Shown piece by piece: positions 56,471 through 64,000 of a stretch of 64,000 bases of DNA. Made by a program: the position numbers and the translations under genes. Under the pieces are notes generated by a model. It did no database searches. It was not told the DNA's origin and saw only the letters and a program-made list of their open reading frames with translations. The stretch lies in NCBI RefSeq assembly GCF_040219615.1, contig NZ_JAVJSE010000017.1:1-64000 (forward strand), in the 5' to 3' direction. Numbering within the stretch: position 1 is the first letter of the stretch; each line of letters opens with the position of its first letter. This DNA comes from Thalassobaculum_A sp040219615. GTDB lineage: Bacteria; Pseudomonadota; Alphaproteobacteria; Thalassobaculales; Thalassobaculaceae.

Positions 56471-56600
56471 GCCCGTCGCTTCGTGGGTCCCGGAGCAGCC
56501 CGCTCGCGCGGGCCCTCCGGGATGACGATGTTGTGTTCGTCCGTCATTCCGGAGGGGGCGCAGCAGCGCCCGGCTCCGGAACCCACCCGCCGCTGCGGGT
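56471..56600. repeat. intergenic palindromic element, copy D
   Basis: GCCCGTCGC-N3-GTGGGTCCCGG; inner arms CCGGGATGACG and CGTCATTCCGG; right end CCGGAACCCAC at 56576-56586. Nearly identical to copy E in sequence and length. It lies between the TRAP binding-protein and small-permease genes. Confidence 0.85.
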
Positions 56601-56614
56601 ACCGACCCGTTCGC

Positions 56615-57598
56615 TCAGTTCGTCAGGAACTTGTCCAGTTCGGCGTGCAGTTCGCCGTAGCCGAGCTTCTCGTACACCGACTTGGTGGCCTCGCGGAACG
56701 GCGTCACGTCGATCTCGGTGACCACCATGCCCTTCTCGGCCATCTGCTTCTCGTAGTCGGCCAGCGACGCCTCGGTGCCGCGCGACGCGATGTCGCCGGC
56801 CTTCAGGGCCTCCTCGCGGACGATCTTCTGCAGGTCGGCCGGCAGCCCGTCGAACCAGGCGGCGCTGGTCACCACGCCGGTGATCAGGTTGATGTGGCCG
56901 CTCTTGGTCAGGTACTTGGCGACCTCGAAGAGCTTGGAGTTGTAGACCGCCGGGCTCTGCGCCTCGAGCGCGTCGATCACCTTCTGCTGCATGGCGGTGT
57001 AGACCTCGGCCCAGCCCATCGGGGTCGGGGTGGCGCCCATCGCCCGGATGGTCTCCATCCACACCGGCGCGCCCGGGGTGCGCATGCGGATGCCGGCGAG
57101 GTCGGCCGGCACCTTGACCGGCACGTTGGTGACCAGGTGCCGCTCGCCCTGCCACCAGTTGAACGACAGCACCTGCAGGCCGGCCGCCTTGCGGAGGTTC
57201 CCGACCCAGGTCTCGAACATCGGCGAGGTCACGACCTTGCGCACCCCGTCGTAGCCCGAGGCCAGGTAGGGCGCGCCGAGGACGCCGAATTCCTTGGTGT
57301 AGACCGCCAGCCGGCCGCCGTCGACGACCACCGCGACGCCGGCGCCGGCGCGCGCCTGCTCCAGCACGTCCTCGTCCTTGCCGAGCTGCGAGCCCGGGAA
57401 CAGCCGGACCGAGATCTTGCCTTCCGAGCGCTTCTCGACGTTCTCCTTGAACGCGTTCAATCCCTTGAACAACGGGTCCTGCGGCTGCAGGGCGGTGTTG
57501 ACGCTCAACGAGAACTCGGCCGCCCAGGCGGCGCCGCTGCCAGCCATCAGGATCATGCCGACCGCGGCCGCCCTCAGGGTCCTCTTGACTGTGTTCAT
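56615..57598 (-). CDS. TRAP transporter substrate-binding protein (DctP-like)
   Basis: 327 residues, signal peptide 1-26 (MNTVKRTLRAAAVGMILMAG to AAWAA). DctP family segments: FPGSQLGKDEDVLEQARAG, KVPADLAGIRMRTPGAPVW, GATPTPMGWAEVYTAMQQKVIDALE. The Arg in IRMRTPG normally ties the ligand carboxylate, consistent with an uronic acid. First gene of the operon dctP-dctQ-dctM-uxaC-uxuB. Confidence 0.94.
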   Translation of the reverse strand: MNTVKRTLRAAAVGMILMAGSGAAWAAEFSLSVNTALQPQDPLFKGLNAFKENVEKRSEGKISVRLFPGSQLGKDEDVLEQARAGAGVAVVVDGGRLAVYTKEFGVLGAPYLASGYDGVRKVVTSPMFETWVGNLRKAAGLQVLSFNWWQGERHLVTNVPVKVPADLAGIRMRTPGAPVWMETIRAMGATPTPMGWAEVYTAMQQKVIDALEAQSPAVYNSKLFEVAKYLTKSGHINLITGVVTSAAWFDGLPADLQKIVREEALKAGDIASRGTEASLADYEKQMAEKGMVVTEIDVTPFREATKSVYEKLGYGELHAELDKFLTN

Positions 57599-57659
57599 GG
57601 TTTCCTCCTGCGCCCCTCTGTCCCGCCCTGTGACGGGCGTTGATGCTTGGTTGGAATTC

Positions 57660-57675
57660 TAGTATGGTAGTATGG
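57660..57675. promoter_or_regulatory. tandem TAGTATGG repeat in divergent promoter
   Basis: Two perfect adjacent TAGTATGG copies in a short A+T-rich patch, 62 bp upstream of the dctP start and 84 bp before the GntR start. It could be a regulator site or overlap the dctP promoter (reverse strand CATACT resembles a -10). Confidence 0.5.
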
Positions 57676-57758
57676 TTCATTTCGAATGACAATGCCGTCG
57701 CGGCTTTGGTGCAGAATCACCGGGGACACGGACGAAACCGGCCGAAAAGGGGACGGCG

Positions 57759-58478
57759 ATGCTCAATCCGATCAGGCCTGAAGGCGCCGAGCCGGTTGCG
57801 CGGCGGGTGTTCCGGGAGCTGCGGGCCGCCATCGTCGAGATGTCGTTCCAGCCGGGCCAGGCTCTGTCCGAGAAGGAGATCGCCGACCGGTTCGGGGTCA
57901 GCCGCCAGCCGGTCCGCGAGGCCTTCATCAAGCTGAGCGAGGCCGGCCTTCTGAGCATCCGCCCGCAGCGCGGCACCTATGTCGTCAAGATCTCGGCGCG
58001 GCAGGTCTACGACGTCCGGTTCGTGCGCGAGGCGGTCGAGGTCGCGGTGGTCCGCAAGGCCGCCCAGGAACTGCCGGGCAGCGCAATCCGCGCCCTGCGC
58101 GACATCGTCAACGAGCAGCGCAAGGTCGCCGCCGACGAACGCCCCGACCGCTTCTTCCCGCTCGACGAGGCGCTGCATCGGGGCCTCGCCCTGGGGGTCG
58201 GCTGCGACTACGCCTGGCGCGTGGTCGAGGACATGAAGGTGCAGATGGACCGGGTGCGGTATCTCAGTCTGCCCGAGGCGACGCCGCTGTCCCGCCTGAT
58301 CGACCAGCACGAGGCCATCGTCGACGCCATCGCCGCCCACGATCCGGCCCGGGCCGAAGCCGCGATGCGCACCCATCTGAGCGAGATCCTGACCTCGCTG
58401 CCCGAACTGGCGGAGCGCTTCCCCGACCTGTTCGAGCCGGAGTCGTCGGACTTCGCGGATGCAGAGACCGCCGCATGA
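57759..58478 (+). CDS. GntR family regulator, FCD domain (hexuronate)
   Basis: 239 residues. Winged helix (RELRAAIVEMSFQPGQALSEKEIADRFGVSRQPVREAFIKLSEAGLL, residues about 14-60, summarised) and an FCD domain (FPLDEALHRGLAL; LIDQHEAIVDAIAAHDP; AEAAMRTHLSEIL). Divergent from the TRAP/uxaC/uxuB operon and upstream of the mannonate dehydratase gene, it most probably represses both until a hexuronate or mannonate is present. Confidence 0.92.
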   Translation: MLNPIRPEGAEPVARRVFRELRAAIVEMSFQPGQALSEKEIADRFGVSRQPVREAFIKLSEAGLLSIRPQRGTYVVKISARQVYDVRFVREAVEVAVVRKAAQELPGSAIRALRDIVNEQRKVAADERPDRFFPLDEALHRGLALGVGCDYAWRVVEDMKVQMDRVRYLSLPEATPLSRLIDQHEAIVDAIAAHDPARAEAAMRTHLSEILTSLPELAERFPDLFEPESSDFADAETAA

Positions 58479-58493
58479 GAACCGCCACCATGC

Positions 58494-58620
58494 GCCCGTC
58501 GTCCCGTGGGTCCCGGAGCCGGCTGCTCACGCAGCCCCTCCGGGATGACGATCCTTTCTTTTCCGTCATTCCGGAGGGGGCGCGGGAGCGCCCGGCTCCG
58601 GAACCCACCCGCCGCTCCGC
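58494..58620. repeat. intergenic palindromic element, copy E
   Basis: GCCCGTCGT-N3-GTGGGTCCCGG, inner CCGGGATGACG / CGTCATTCCGG, right CCGGAACCCAC (to 58608). Sister of copy D. Fills the gap between the GntR and mannonate dehydratase genes. Confidence 0.85.
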
Positions 58621-58641
58621 CACCGACAGGCAAGCCGCCCC

Positions 58642-59850
58642 ATGAAGATCGCGAACGCCCGCATCATCGTCACCTGCCCCGGCCGCAACTTCGTCACCCT
58701 GAAGATCGAGACGACCGACGGCCTGCACGGGATCGGCGACGCCACCCTGAACGGACGCGAACTGGCGGTCGCGGCCTACCTGACCGAGCACGTGATCCCC
58801 TGCCTGATCGGCCGCGACGCCCATCGCATCGAGGACATCTGGCAGTTCCTCTACAAGGGCGCCTACTGGCGGCGCGGGCCGGTGACCATGGCGGCGATCG
58901 CCGCGGTCGACACGGCACTCTGGGACATCAAGGCCAAGGCCGCCGGCCTGCCGCTCTACCAGCTGCTGGGCGGCCGCAGCCGCGACGGCGCCATGGTCTA
59001 CGCCCACGCCAACGGTCGCGACCTCGCCGAGACCGTCGATCGTGTCGGAGAGTACCTGGAGAAGGGCTACAAGGCGGTGCGCGCACAGTCCGGCATCCCG
59101 GGGATCGAGGGCACCTACGGCATCGGCAAGAAGGACGGCCACTACGAGCCGGCGACCAAGGGCCTGCCGCAGGAATCGGTCTGGTCGACCGAGCCCTATC
59201 TGGACTTCGCGCCGAAGCTGTTCGAGGCCCTGCGCGACAGGTTCGGAATGGGCCCGCATTTGCTGCACGACGTCCACCACCGGCTGACCCCGATCGAGGC
59301 GGCCCGGCTCGGCAGGTCGCTGGAGCCGTACCGGCTGTTCTGGATGGAGGATCCGACGCCGGCCGAGAACCAGGAGTGCTTCCGGCTGATCCGCCAGCAC
59401 ACCGTGACGCCGATCGCGGTCGGCGAGGTGTTCAACACGATCTGGGACTGCAAGGACCTGATCCAGGAGCAGCTGATCGACTACATCCGGGCCTCGGTGG
59501 TGCATGCCGGCGGCATCACCCACCTGCGGCGGATCGCCGACCTGGCCTCGCTGTACGGGGTGCGGACCGGCTGCCACGGCGCCACCGACATGTCGCCGGT
59601 GTGCATGGGGGCGGCCCTGCACTTCGCGCTGTGGGTCCCGAATTTCGGGGTGCAGGAGCACATGGCGCACGAGCCGCTGACCGACGAGGTGTTCCCGCAC
59701 GGCTACCGCTTCGAGGACGGCTACATGCACCCGGGCGAGGCACCGGGGCACGGCGTCGAGATCGACGAGACGCTGGCCGCCAGATACCCCTACGACCCGG
59801 CCCAGCTGCCGGTCGCCCGGCTGCCCGACGGCACGCTCTGGAGCTGGTGA
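58642..59850 (+). CDS. D-mannonate dehydratase family protein (enolase superfamily, ManD)
   Basis: 402 residues, normal for ManD. Mandelate-racemase/enolase fold: capping region VTCPGRNFVTLKIETTDGLHGIGDATLNGRE, RDAHRIEDIWQFLYKGAYWRRGPV, catalytic-loop DVHHRLTPIEAARLGRSLEP with metal Asp, WMEDPTPAENQECF, GEVFNTIWDC and TGCHGATDMSPVCMG. It dehydrates D-mannonate to 2-keto-3-deoxygluconate. Family members range from efficient to weak on mannonate or gluconate; the uxuB/uxaC context favours true mannonate dehydratase, replacing UxuA. Confidence 0.9.
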   Translation: MKIANARIIVTCPGRNFVTLKIETTDGLHGIGDATLNGRELAVAAYLTEHVIPCLIGRDAHRIEDIWQFLYKGAYWRRGPVTMAAIAAVDTALWDIKAKAAGLPLYQLLGGRSRDGAMVYAHANGRDLAETVDRVGEYLEKGYKAVRAQSGIPGIEGTYGIGKKDGHYEPATKGLPQESVWSTEPYLDFAPKLFEALRDRFGMGPHLLHDVHHRLTPIEAARLGRSLEPYRLFWMEDPTPAENQECFRLIRQHTVTPIAVGEVFNTIWDCKDLIQEQLIDYIRASVVHAGGITHLRRIADLASLYGVRTGCHGATDMSPVCMGAALHFALWVPNFGVQEHMAHEPLTDEVFPHGYRFEDGYMHPGEAPGHGVEIDETLAARYPYDPAQLPVARLPDGTLWSW

Positions 59851-59867
59851 GCGGTTCGACTTCGAGT

Positions 59868-60001
59868 GCCCGTCGCTATCTGGGTTCCGGGTCTTCGCCC
59901 GGAATGACGACCTGAAGGAGAGCGGTCAAGCTCCCTCCCAGTCGTCATTCCGGAGCGAACCGCCGTCGGCGGTACGCATCCGGAACCCACGAAGCGACAG
60001 G
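59868..60001. repeat. intergenic palindromic element, copy F
   Basis: GCCCGTCGC-N3-CTGGGTTCCGG, inner CCGGAATGACG / CGTCATTCCGG, right CCGGAACCCAC then GAAGCGACAGGC, the near inverse of its left end. It fills the convergent gap and abuts the stop codon of the M20 gene, so it could also terminate transcription. Confidence 0.85.
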
Positions 60002-60002
60002 C

Positions 60003-61175
60003 CTACCCCCGCGGCAGCTTGGTCTCGACCAGCTTGGCGAAGAACGAGGCGCCGACCGGCAGGGCCTCGTCGTTGAAGTCGTATTTCGGGTGGTGCAGGC
60101 CGTAGTCCTTGCCCGGCGCGCCACCGCCGAGCCAGACGAACGCGCCCGGCCGCTTGGCGAGCATGATCGAGAAATCCTCGCTGCCCATCGCCTGTGCCGG
60201 CTCGCGGTCGACCTTGTCGGCACCGACCAGCGCCTCGCCGACCTCGGCCGCGAAGGTCGCCTCGTCGATGTCGTTGACGGTCGGCGGGACCCCGCGCAGG
60301 TACTCCAGCTCGACCCGGGCGCCGTACATCCTGCCGACGCCGTCGCACAGTTCGGTCAGCCGCCGCTCGACCATGTCCTGGACCTCGGTGTCGAAGGTGC
60401 GGATCGACGCGATCAGCTGGGCGGTCGCGGGGATCACGTTGTTGGCGGTGCCGGCGTGGAACTGGGTGATGCTCATCACCACCGACTTCAGCGGGTCGGT
60501 GTTGCGGCTGACCACGGTCTGCACCGCCTGATAGAGCTGGACGCCGACGGCGATCGGGTCGACGCCGTCATGCGGCCGGGCCGCGTGGGCGCCCTTGCCG
60601 TGCACGGTCATGGTCGCGCGGTCGGCCGACGCCAGGATCGGGCCGCCGCGGAACGCCATGGTCCCGGCCGGCATGTGCGGTGCGTTGTGGATGCCGAAGA
60701 TGCTGTCGCAGGGGAAGCGCTCGAACAGGCCGTCCTCGACCATCTTCTTGGCACCGCCGCGGCCTTCCTCGGCGGGCTGGAAGATGAAGTGCACGGTGCC
60801 GTCGAAATTCTTCGTCTCCGCCAGGTACTTGGCGGCGCCCAGCAGCATCGTGGTGTGGCCGTCATGGCCGCAGGCGTGCATCCGCCCCGGAATCTGCGAC
60901 TTGTAGGGAACGTCGCCCTCCTCGTCCATCGGCAGCGCGTCCATGTCGGCGCGCAGCCCGATCGTGCCGGTGCCCGAGCCGTTGCCCCGCAGCACGCCGA
61001 CCACCCCCGTCACGCCGATTTCGCGATGCACCTCGATTCCCCAGGACGCCAGCTTCTCGGCGACGATCGCCGAGGTCCGGACCTCCTCCAGGCCGATCTC
61101 CGGGTGGGTGTGGAAGTCGCGCCGCCACTCGGTCATCTCGTCGTGGAAATCGGCAATGCGGTTGTTGATGGGCAT
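60003..61175 (-). CDS. M20 family amidohydrolase (hippurate hydrolase-like)
   Basis: 390 residues. M20D peptidase-like amidohydrolase: RRDFHTHPEIGLEEVRTS, LRADMDALPMDEEGDVPYKS, metal motif MHACGHDGHTTMLLGAA, QPAEEGRGGAKKMVEDG and C-terminal AMGSEDFSIMLAKRPGAFVWLG. It hydrolyses N-acyl amino acids such as hippurate; precise substrate unknown. ATG at 61175; the long upstream extension is antisense shadow of NnrS. Cytoplasmic. Confidence 0.93.
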   Translation of the reverse strand: MPINNRIADFHDEMTEWRRDFHTHPEIGLEEVRTSAIVAEKLASWGIEVHREIGVTGVVGVLRGNGSGTGTIGLRADMDALPMDEEGDVPYKSQIPGRMHACGHDGHTTMLLGAAKYLAETKNFDGTVHFIFQPAEEGRGGAKKMVEDGLFERFPCDSIFGIHNAPHMPAGTMAFRGGPILASADRATMTVHGKGAHAARPHDGVDPIAVGVQLYQAVQTVVSRNTDPLKSVVMSITQFHAGTANNVIPATAQLIASIRTFDTEVQDMVERRLTELCDGVGRMYGARVELEYLRGVPPTVNDIDEATFAAEVGEALVGADKVDREPAQAMGSEDFSIMLAKRPGAFVWLGGGAPGKDYGLHHPKYDFNDEALPVGASFFAKLVETKLPRG

Positions 61176-61315
61176 CGGGGTCTCCGGCAGAGCTGCGTTC
61201 GGGACAGCGCCGGGCCGCGCAGCGGATCTTTCGGCCGCCGGGCCCGGTCGCGGGGTGAGGCTGCCGATCCTATGCCCCGTCCGCGGCCCGGCGCCAGAGG
61301 CTTGTCGCCACCCGG

Positions 61316-62530
61316 TCAGCCGGCGGCATCGACCTTTCGCCCCCACAGCTTCGGGGCATAGGCGACCGCATACAGACCGAAAGCCAGCATCCAGGCGCCG
61401 CCCGACAACTCGACCGCATGGCCGGCGAGCGCCGGCGCCAGCGCCGCCAGCACCCGGCAGACGGCCGCCGCGCTGACCAGCAGATAGATCGCGGTGGTGA
61501 CCCGGTCCGCGACCAGCGCCCGGCCGGTGTGGCCGAGGGTGGCCCGCGTCATCATGGCGAGCGTCATCGTGCCCATGGCGCCGACCCCGAAGGCGTGCGG
61601 GACGGCCGCCGCGGGGACCAACTCCGGCATCAGCGCGGCGCCGGCCGCCAGCGCCAGCCCGACCGGAACCCACAGGAAGCCCAGGTGCAGGACCCAGACC
61701 AGCGGCTCCGCCAAGGTCCGCCAGCCGCACCAGCGCGCAAGCCGCACCGCACCGCCAGCCGCCGCGACCGCCGCCAGGATACCGGTTGCCATCGCCTCGG
61801 GCGCCGCCAGCCAGGCCGCCAGGGCCAGGACGGTCGTCGCCAGCACCAGCCCGTCGACCCAGTCGGGCTCGCTCGGCAGCGGGCCGCCGCGGCCGGTGTT
61901 GTTCAGCCAGTTGCGCGTGAACGCCGGAATGATGCGGCCGCCGATCATGGCGATCAGCAGCACGATCACCGCCAGCCCGGCCTTCGCGCCCAGTTCGGCG
62001 CCGCGCGACGCCAGGCCGGCGGCCTCGGCGTGGACCAGGGCGTTGCCGGCCAGCATCAGCAGCGGCCCGGCCGCGACCGGGAGGTTGCGCCAGTTGCGGC
62101 CGGCACGGACCTGCAGGAACCCGCGGCCGGACAGCACCGCCAGGAAGCCCAGGTCGACCGCCGCGACGACCGCCACGCCGGGCAGATCCGGCACCAGCAT
62201 CAGGACCCGGCCGAGCGCCCAGAGCCCGACCAGCAGCGCCAGCCCGCGACCTGCCAGCTTCGGCTGCCCGGTCCAACCCGGCATCGCGGTCAGCAGGAAG
62301 CCGCCGACGATCGCGCTGCCGACCCCGAACACCATCTCGTGGGCGTGCCAGGCCAGGGCGCCGTAGCTGCTGCCGCCCGGGTCGACGAGACCGGACAGGG
62401 CGGCCAGCCAGATCGCCAGGACGAGCACCGCCCAGACCGCTCCGGCCAGGAAGAACGGCCGGAACCCGACCTCCAGGACCGGGAGTCCCGGCGCCGCCCG
62501 ATCCGGGCGGATTGCCGATGTCGCGCTCAT
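61316..62530 (-). CDS. nnrS: NnrS family membrane protein
   Basis: 404 residues, about 12 hydrophobic segments. NnrS signatures: LEVGFRPFFLAGAVWA, ALAWHAHEMVFGVGSAIVGGFLLTAMPGWTG, AMIGGRIIPAFTRNWL and HAFGVGAMGTMTLAMMTRATLGHTGR. A haem/copper membrane protein of the NO-stress/denitrification regulon. Its ATG overlaps the stop of the DUF1858 gene by 4 bp. An NnrR-type box lies upstream of that pair. Confidence 0.93.
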   Translation of the reverse strand: MSATSAIRPDRAAPGLPVLEVGFRPFFLAGAVWAVLVLAIWLAALSGLVDPGGSSYGALAWHAHEMVFGVGSAIVGGFLLTAMPGWTGQPKLAGRGLALLVGLWALGRVLMLVPDLPGVAVVAAVDLGFLAVLSGRGFLQVRAGRNWRNLPVAAGPLLMLAGNALVHAEAAGLASRGAELGAKAGLAVIVLLIAMIGGRIIPAFTRNWLNNTGRGGPLPSEPDWVDGLVLATTVLALAAWLAAPEAMATGILAAVAAAGGAVRLARWCGWRTLAEPLVWVLHLGFLWVPVGLALAAGAALMPELVPAAAVPHAFGVGAMGTMTLAMMTRATLGHTGRALVADRVTTAIYLLVSAAAVCRVLAALAPALAGHAVELSGGAWMLAFGLYAVAYAPKLWGRKVDAAG

Positions 62531-62754
62531 GACGCCGTCTCCATGCGGGCCGACGCCCCAATCGTCGCGATGAGATCCTCCGAGAACAGGCGCTCCGACA
62601 GATCGTAGGACCGCGCCGCCTCGGCCACCGTCATGAACGGCGCCATGGCGCAGCCGGGGCATGCCATCCGCCGGCGGTGGAAGATCTCCACGGTCTCGGG
62701 CCAGCGATCCATCACGTCGCCGACGATCATCGACAGAATCTCGGATTGGGTCAT
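62527..62754 (-). CDS. DUF1858 small protein
   Basis: 75 residues. DUF1858 domain: VGDVMDRWPETVEIFHRRRMACPGCAMAPFMTVAEAA with the CPGC pair, as at the N-terminus of ScdA/hybrid-cluster-associated proteins. Probably binds metal or a redox cofactor in NO/Fe-S defence; function is not established. First gene of the unit with nnrS. Confidence 0.88.
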   Translation of the reverse strand: MTQSEILSMIVGDVMDRWPETVEIFHRRRMACPGCAMAPFMTVAEAARSYDLSERLFSEDLIATIGASARMETAS

Positions 62755-62818
62755 GACGGGCCTCTTTGCCGCGAGTATCGGGTGGCAACGGACCATACGC
62801 TTCCCGGCAGGCCGGGAT

Positions 62819-62832
62819 TTGCGCTGGCGCAA
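62819..62832. promoter_or_regulatory. NnrR-type box before DUF1858-nnrS
   Basis: TTGCG-CTGG-CGCAA, a perfect 5-bp-arm dyad of FNR-family geometry (5-4-5), 64 bp upstream of the DUF1858 start. NnrR sites in denitrifying alphaproteobacteria follow TTGCG-N4-CACAA and variants. Confidence 0.7.
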
Positions 62833-62842
62833 GCTCGCGCGA

Positions 62843-63541
62843 TCAGGCCTGCTCGGCGATCTCCACCAGCCGGTGCGGCTGCGCAATGACCAGGTGCGAA
62901 GCACGCTTGCCGGACAGGATTCCCTCCTGTTCCCAGGCCGCCAGCGTCCGGCTGACGGTGTGCAGCGTGGTCGCCGTCATCTCGGCCAGATCGTTGCGCG
63001 AGACCACGAACGGAATCTCGACCCCGCCTTCGACGCGCCGGCCCGACTGGCGCACCATGCGCAGCAGGGTCGACGCGATCCGTCGCTCGACCCGGTGGGT
63101 GGCGACCTCGCGCAGGCGCTCCTGCAGTTCCTCGACCCGGCCGCCGATCACCTCGATGGCGTTCAGCGCGATCGCCGGAAACCGTGTCATGAGGTCCGCC
63201 GTGCGGCCGGCGCTCCAGGCGAGCAGCATGCTGTCCTCGATCGCCACGGGGGTGGCCGGGAACGGGATCCGACGCAGGACCGCCACGGTGCCGACCAGGT
63301 CGCCCGGCCCCATGTAGCGGAGTACCACGTTCTGGCCGTCCGGCGTGGTCTGGTCGAGGCGCAGGCGCCCCCAGCCCATCACGTAGTTGTGGGCCGCGTC
63401 CTCGCCCTGCTGGAACAGGGCGTCGCCCTTCTTCAGCGGCCGCTCATGGGCCTCGCGGGCGACGGCCTCGCGGTCCGCTGGCGCCATTCCCTTGAACAGC
63501 GGCACCCGCTCAAGCACGGTCATCCGGGCCGGGATGTCCAT
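62843..63541 (-). CDS. Crp/Fnr family regulator, NnrR-like
   Basis: 232 residues. Cyclic-nucleotide-type beta-barrel (30-120), dimer helix and C-terminal winged helix (RNDLAEMTATTLHTVSRTLAAWEQEGIL). It has no cysteine, so it cannot hold the oxygen-sensing 4Fe-4S cluster of FNR; this fits the NO-responsive NnrR/DNR class. The recognition helix has His where FNR has the DNA-contacting Glu (TLHTVSR versus TVETISR), in keeping with TTGCG rather than TTGAT half-sites. It is divergent from nirK and upstream of nnrS. Confidence 0.9.
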   Translation of the reverse strand: MDIPARMTVLERVPLFKGMAPADREAVAREAHERPLKKGDALFQQGEDAAHNYVMGWGRLRLDQTTPDGQNVVLRYMGPGDLVGTVAVLRRIPFPATPVAIEDSMLLAWSAGRTADLMTRFPAIALNAIEVIGGRVEELQERLREVATHRVERRIASTLLRMVRQSGRRVEGGVEIPFVVSRNDLAEMTATTLHTVSRTLAAWEQEGILSGKRASHLVIAQPHRLVEIAEQA

Positions 63542-63632
63542 CTCGGTCTCTCCTTCGGCACCGTTGTACCAGGCGGTTGTGGTCCCCCGGCGCGGCCGCG
63601 GTCAAGGCCGTTGGCCGGAATCTTCCGTGGAG

Positions 63633-63646
63633 TTGCGCGAGCACAA
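63633..63646 (+). promoter_or_regulatory. NnrR-type box upstream of nirK
   Basis: TTGCG-CGAG-CACAA matches exactly the NnrR-type consensus TTGCG-N4-CACAA. It lies 73 bp before the nirK ATG and 91 bp from the divergent regulator start, so it could serve both. Confidence 0.75.
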
Positions 63647-63719
63647 ATTCCCTTGCGCGGCGGCGCCTATGTTCCGGGCTGTCGATAGCACGACAACATC
63701 GCAGCCAAGGAGCGGAGCA

Positions 63720-64000
63720 ATGTACGCTTTCAAGAAGGCCCTGGTTCACTCGGTCAGCGCGCTGGCCCTGACCGCCGGGATCGCCCTTGGCGCCGACGCC
63801 GCAGAGCCCTACGACGCCGACGCCTTGAACGCCCTGCAGTCGATCGCGTTGGATCCGACGGCCCTGCCGGCCCCGATCGACCGCAACTATGCGACGACGG
63901 TGAAGATCGACCTGGAGACCGTCGAGCGGGTCGCCAAGCTGGCCGACGGCACCGCCTTCAAGTACTGGACGTTCAACGGCAAGGTGCCGGGACCGTTCGC
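63720..64000 (+). CDS. nirK: copper-containing nitrite reductase, 5' part
   Basis: The first 93 residues are present; the window end truncates the gene. A signal peptide (MYAFKKALVHSVSALALTAGIALGADAA, abbreviated by position 1-27) is followed by the NirK-type first cupredoxin start: TTVKIDLETVERVAKLADGTAFKYWTFNGKVPGPF. It reduces nitrite to NO in the periplasm. AGGAGCGG precedes the ATG. Upstream NnrR box and divergent NnrR-like gene support the call. The copper-ligand region lies beyond the window. Confidence 0.9.
   Translation, partial: MYAFKKALVHSVSALALTAGIALGADAAEPYDADALNALQSIALDPTALPAPIDRNYATTVKIDLETVERVAKLADGTAFKYWTFNGKVPGPF

Overview
The window is 64 kb of very G+C-rich DNA (about 70% by eye). 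It is densely packed with metabolic genes and no gene-free stretch exceeds about 300 bp. Gene content and style suggest a chromosomal segment from a free-living alphaproteobacterium, probably Rhodospirillales-like, though the exact taxon cannot be fixed from this sequence. The signs are urease with all accessory genes, copper nitrite reductase with NnrS and an NnrR-type regulator, TRAP and dipeptide-type ABC uptake, many GntR/FCD, LysR and IclR regulators, and frequent GTGA/ATGA start-stop overlaps. I see no rRNA, tRNA, CRISPR array, integrase, transposase or phage gene.

Layout. 0.2-3.1 kb (minus): phosphofructokinase, HpcH/HpaI aldolase, methyltransferase. 3.2-5 kb: amidohydrolase overlapping a thioesterase. 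5-7.7 kb: secreted esterase and Na/phosphate cotransporter. 7.7-11.5 kb: LysR regulator divergent from a glutathione transferase and a large flavin/2Fe-2S fusion protein. 11.5-14.4 kb: copper ATPase behind a CueR-type box, then a cytochrome c. 14.4-19.5 kb: CsbD, an enoyl-CoA hydratase/CoA-transferase pair, a GntR regulator divergent from a HAD dehalogenase, and an asparaginase. 19.5-25 kb: unusual subtilase, RidA, glutathionyl-hydroquinone reductase, orphan HigA, MFS transporter, CBS protein. 25-28.7 kb: kynurenine pathway to anthranilate (kynU-kynA divergent from an arylformamidase) and a Tat-exported beta carbonic anhydrase. 28.9-34.3 kb (minus): urease operon ureD-ureA-ureBC-ureE-ureF-ureG, with beta and alpha subunits fused in frame. 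34.3-35 kb: VapBC. 35-37.9 kb: DUF302, YeeE/YedE permease and a Tat-exported metallo-hydrolase. 37.9-43.7 kb (minus): DUF1330 protein, a stand-alone chemoreceptor-tip protein, DUF1028, an oligopeptide-type ABC transporter without ATPases, and its GntR regulator.

43.8-51.7 kb (plus): a beta-oxidation block (acyl-CoA ligase, IclR regulator, FadB-like bifunctional enzyme, two acyl-CoA dehydrogenases) resembling the pimelate (pim) operon. Two copies of the same 25-bp operator layout stand before its two transcription units. 51.7-59.9 kb: hexuronate catabolism (TRAP transporter, glucuronate isomerase, fructuronate reductase, divergent GntR regulator and ManD-type mannonate dehydratase). 60-64 kb: M20 amidohydrolase, then a denitrification block (NnrS, DUF1858, Crp/Fnr regulator, start of nirK) with two NnrR-type boxes flanking the regulator gene.

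The most notable non-gene structure is a family of six related palindromic intergenic elements (about 130-155 bp). All lie between genes: one inside the urease operon and five between 46 and 60 kb. The most unusual genes are the UreB-UreC fusion, the subtilase without signal or pro-peptide but with three exact 40-residue repeats, and the DUF302/YeeE/metallo-hydrolase trio.
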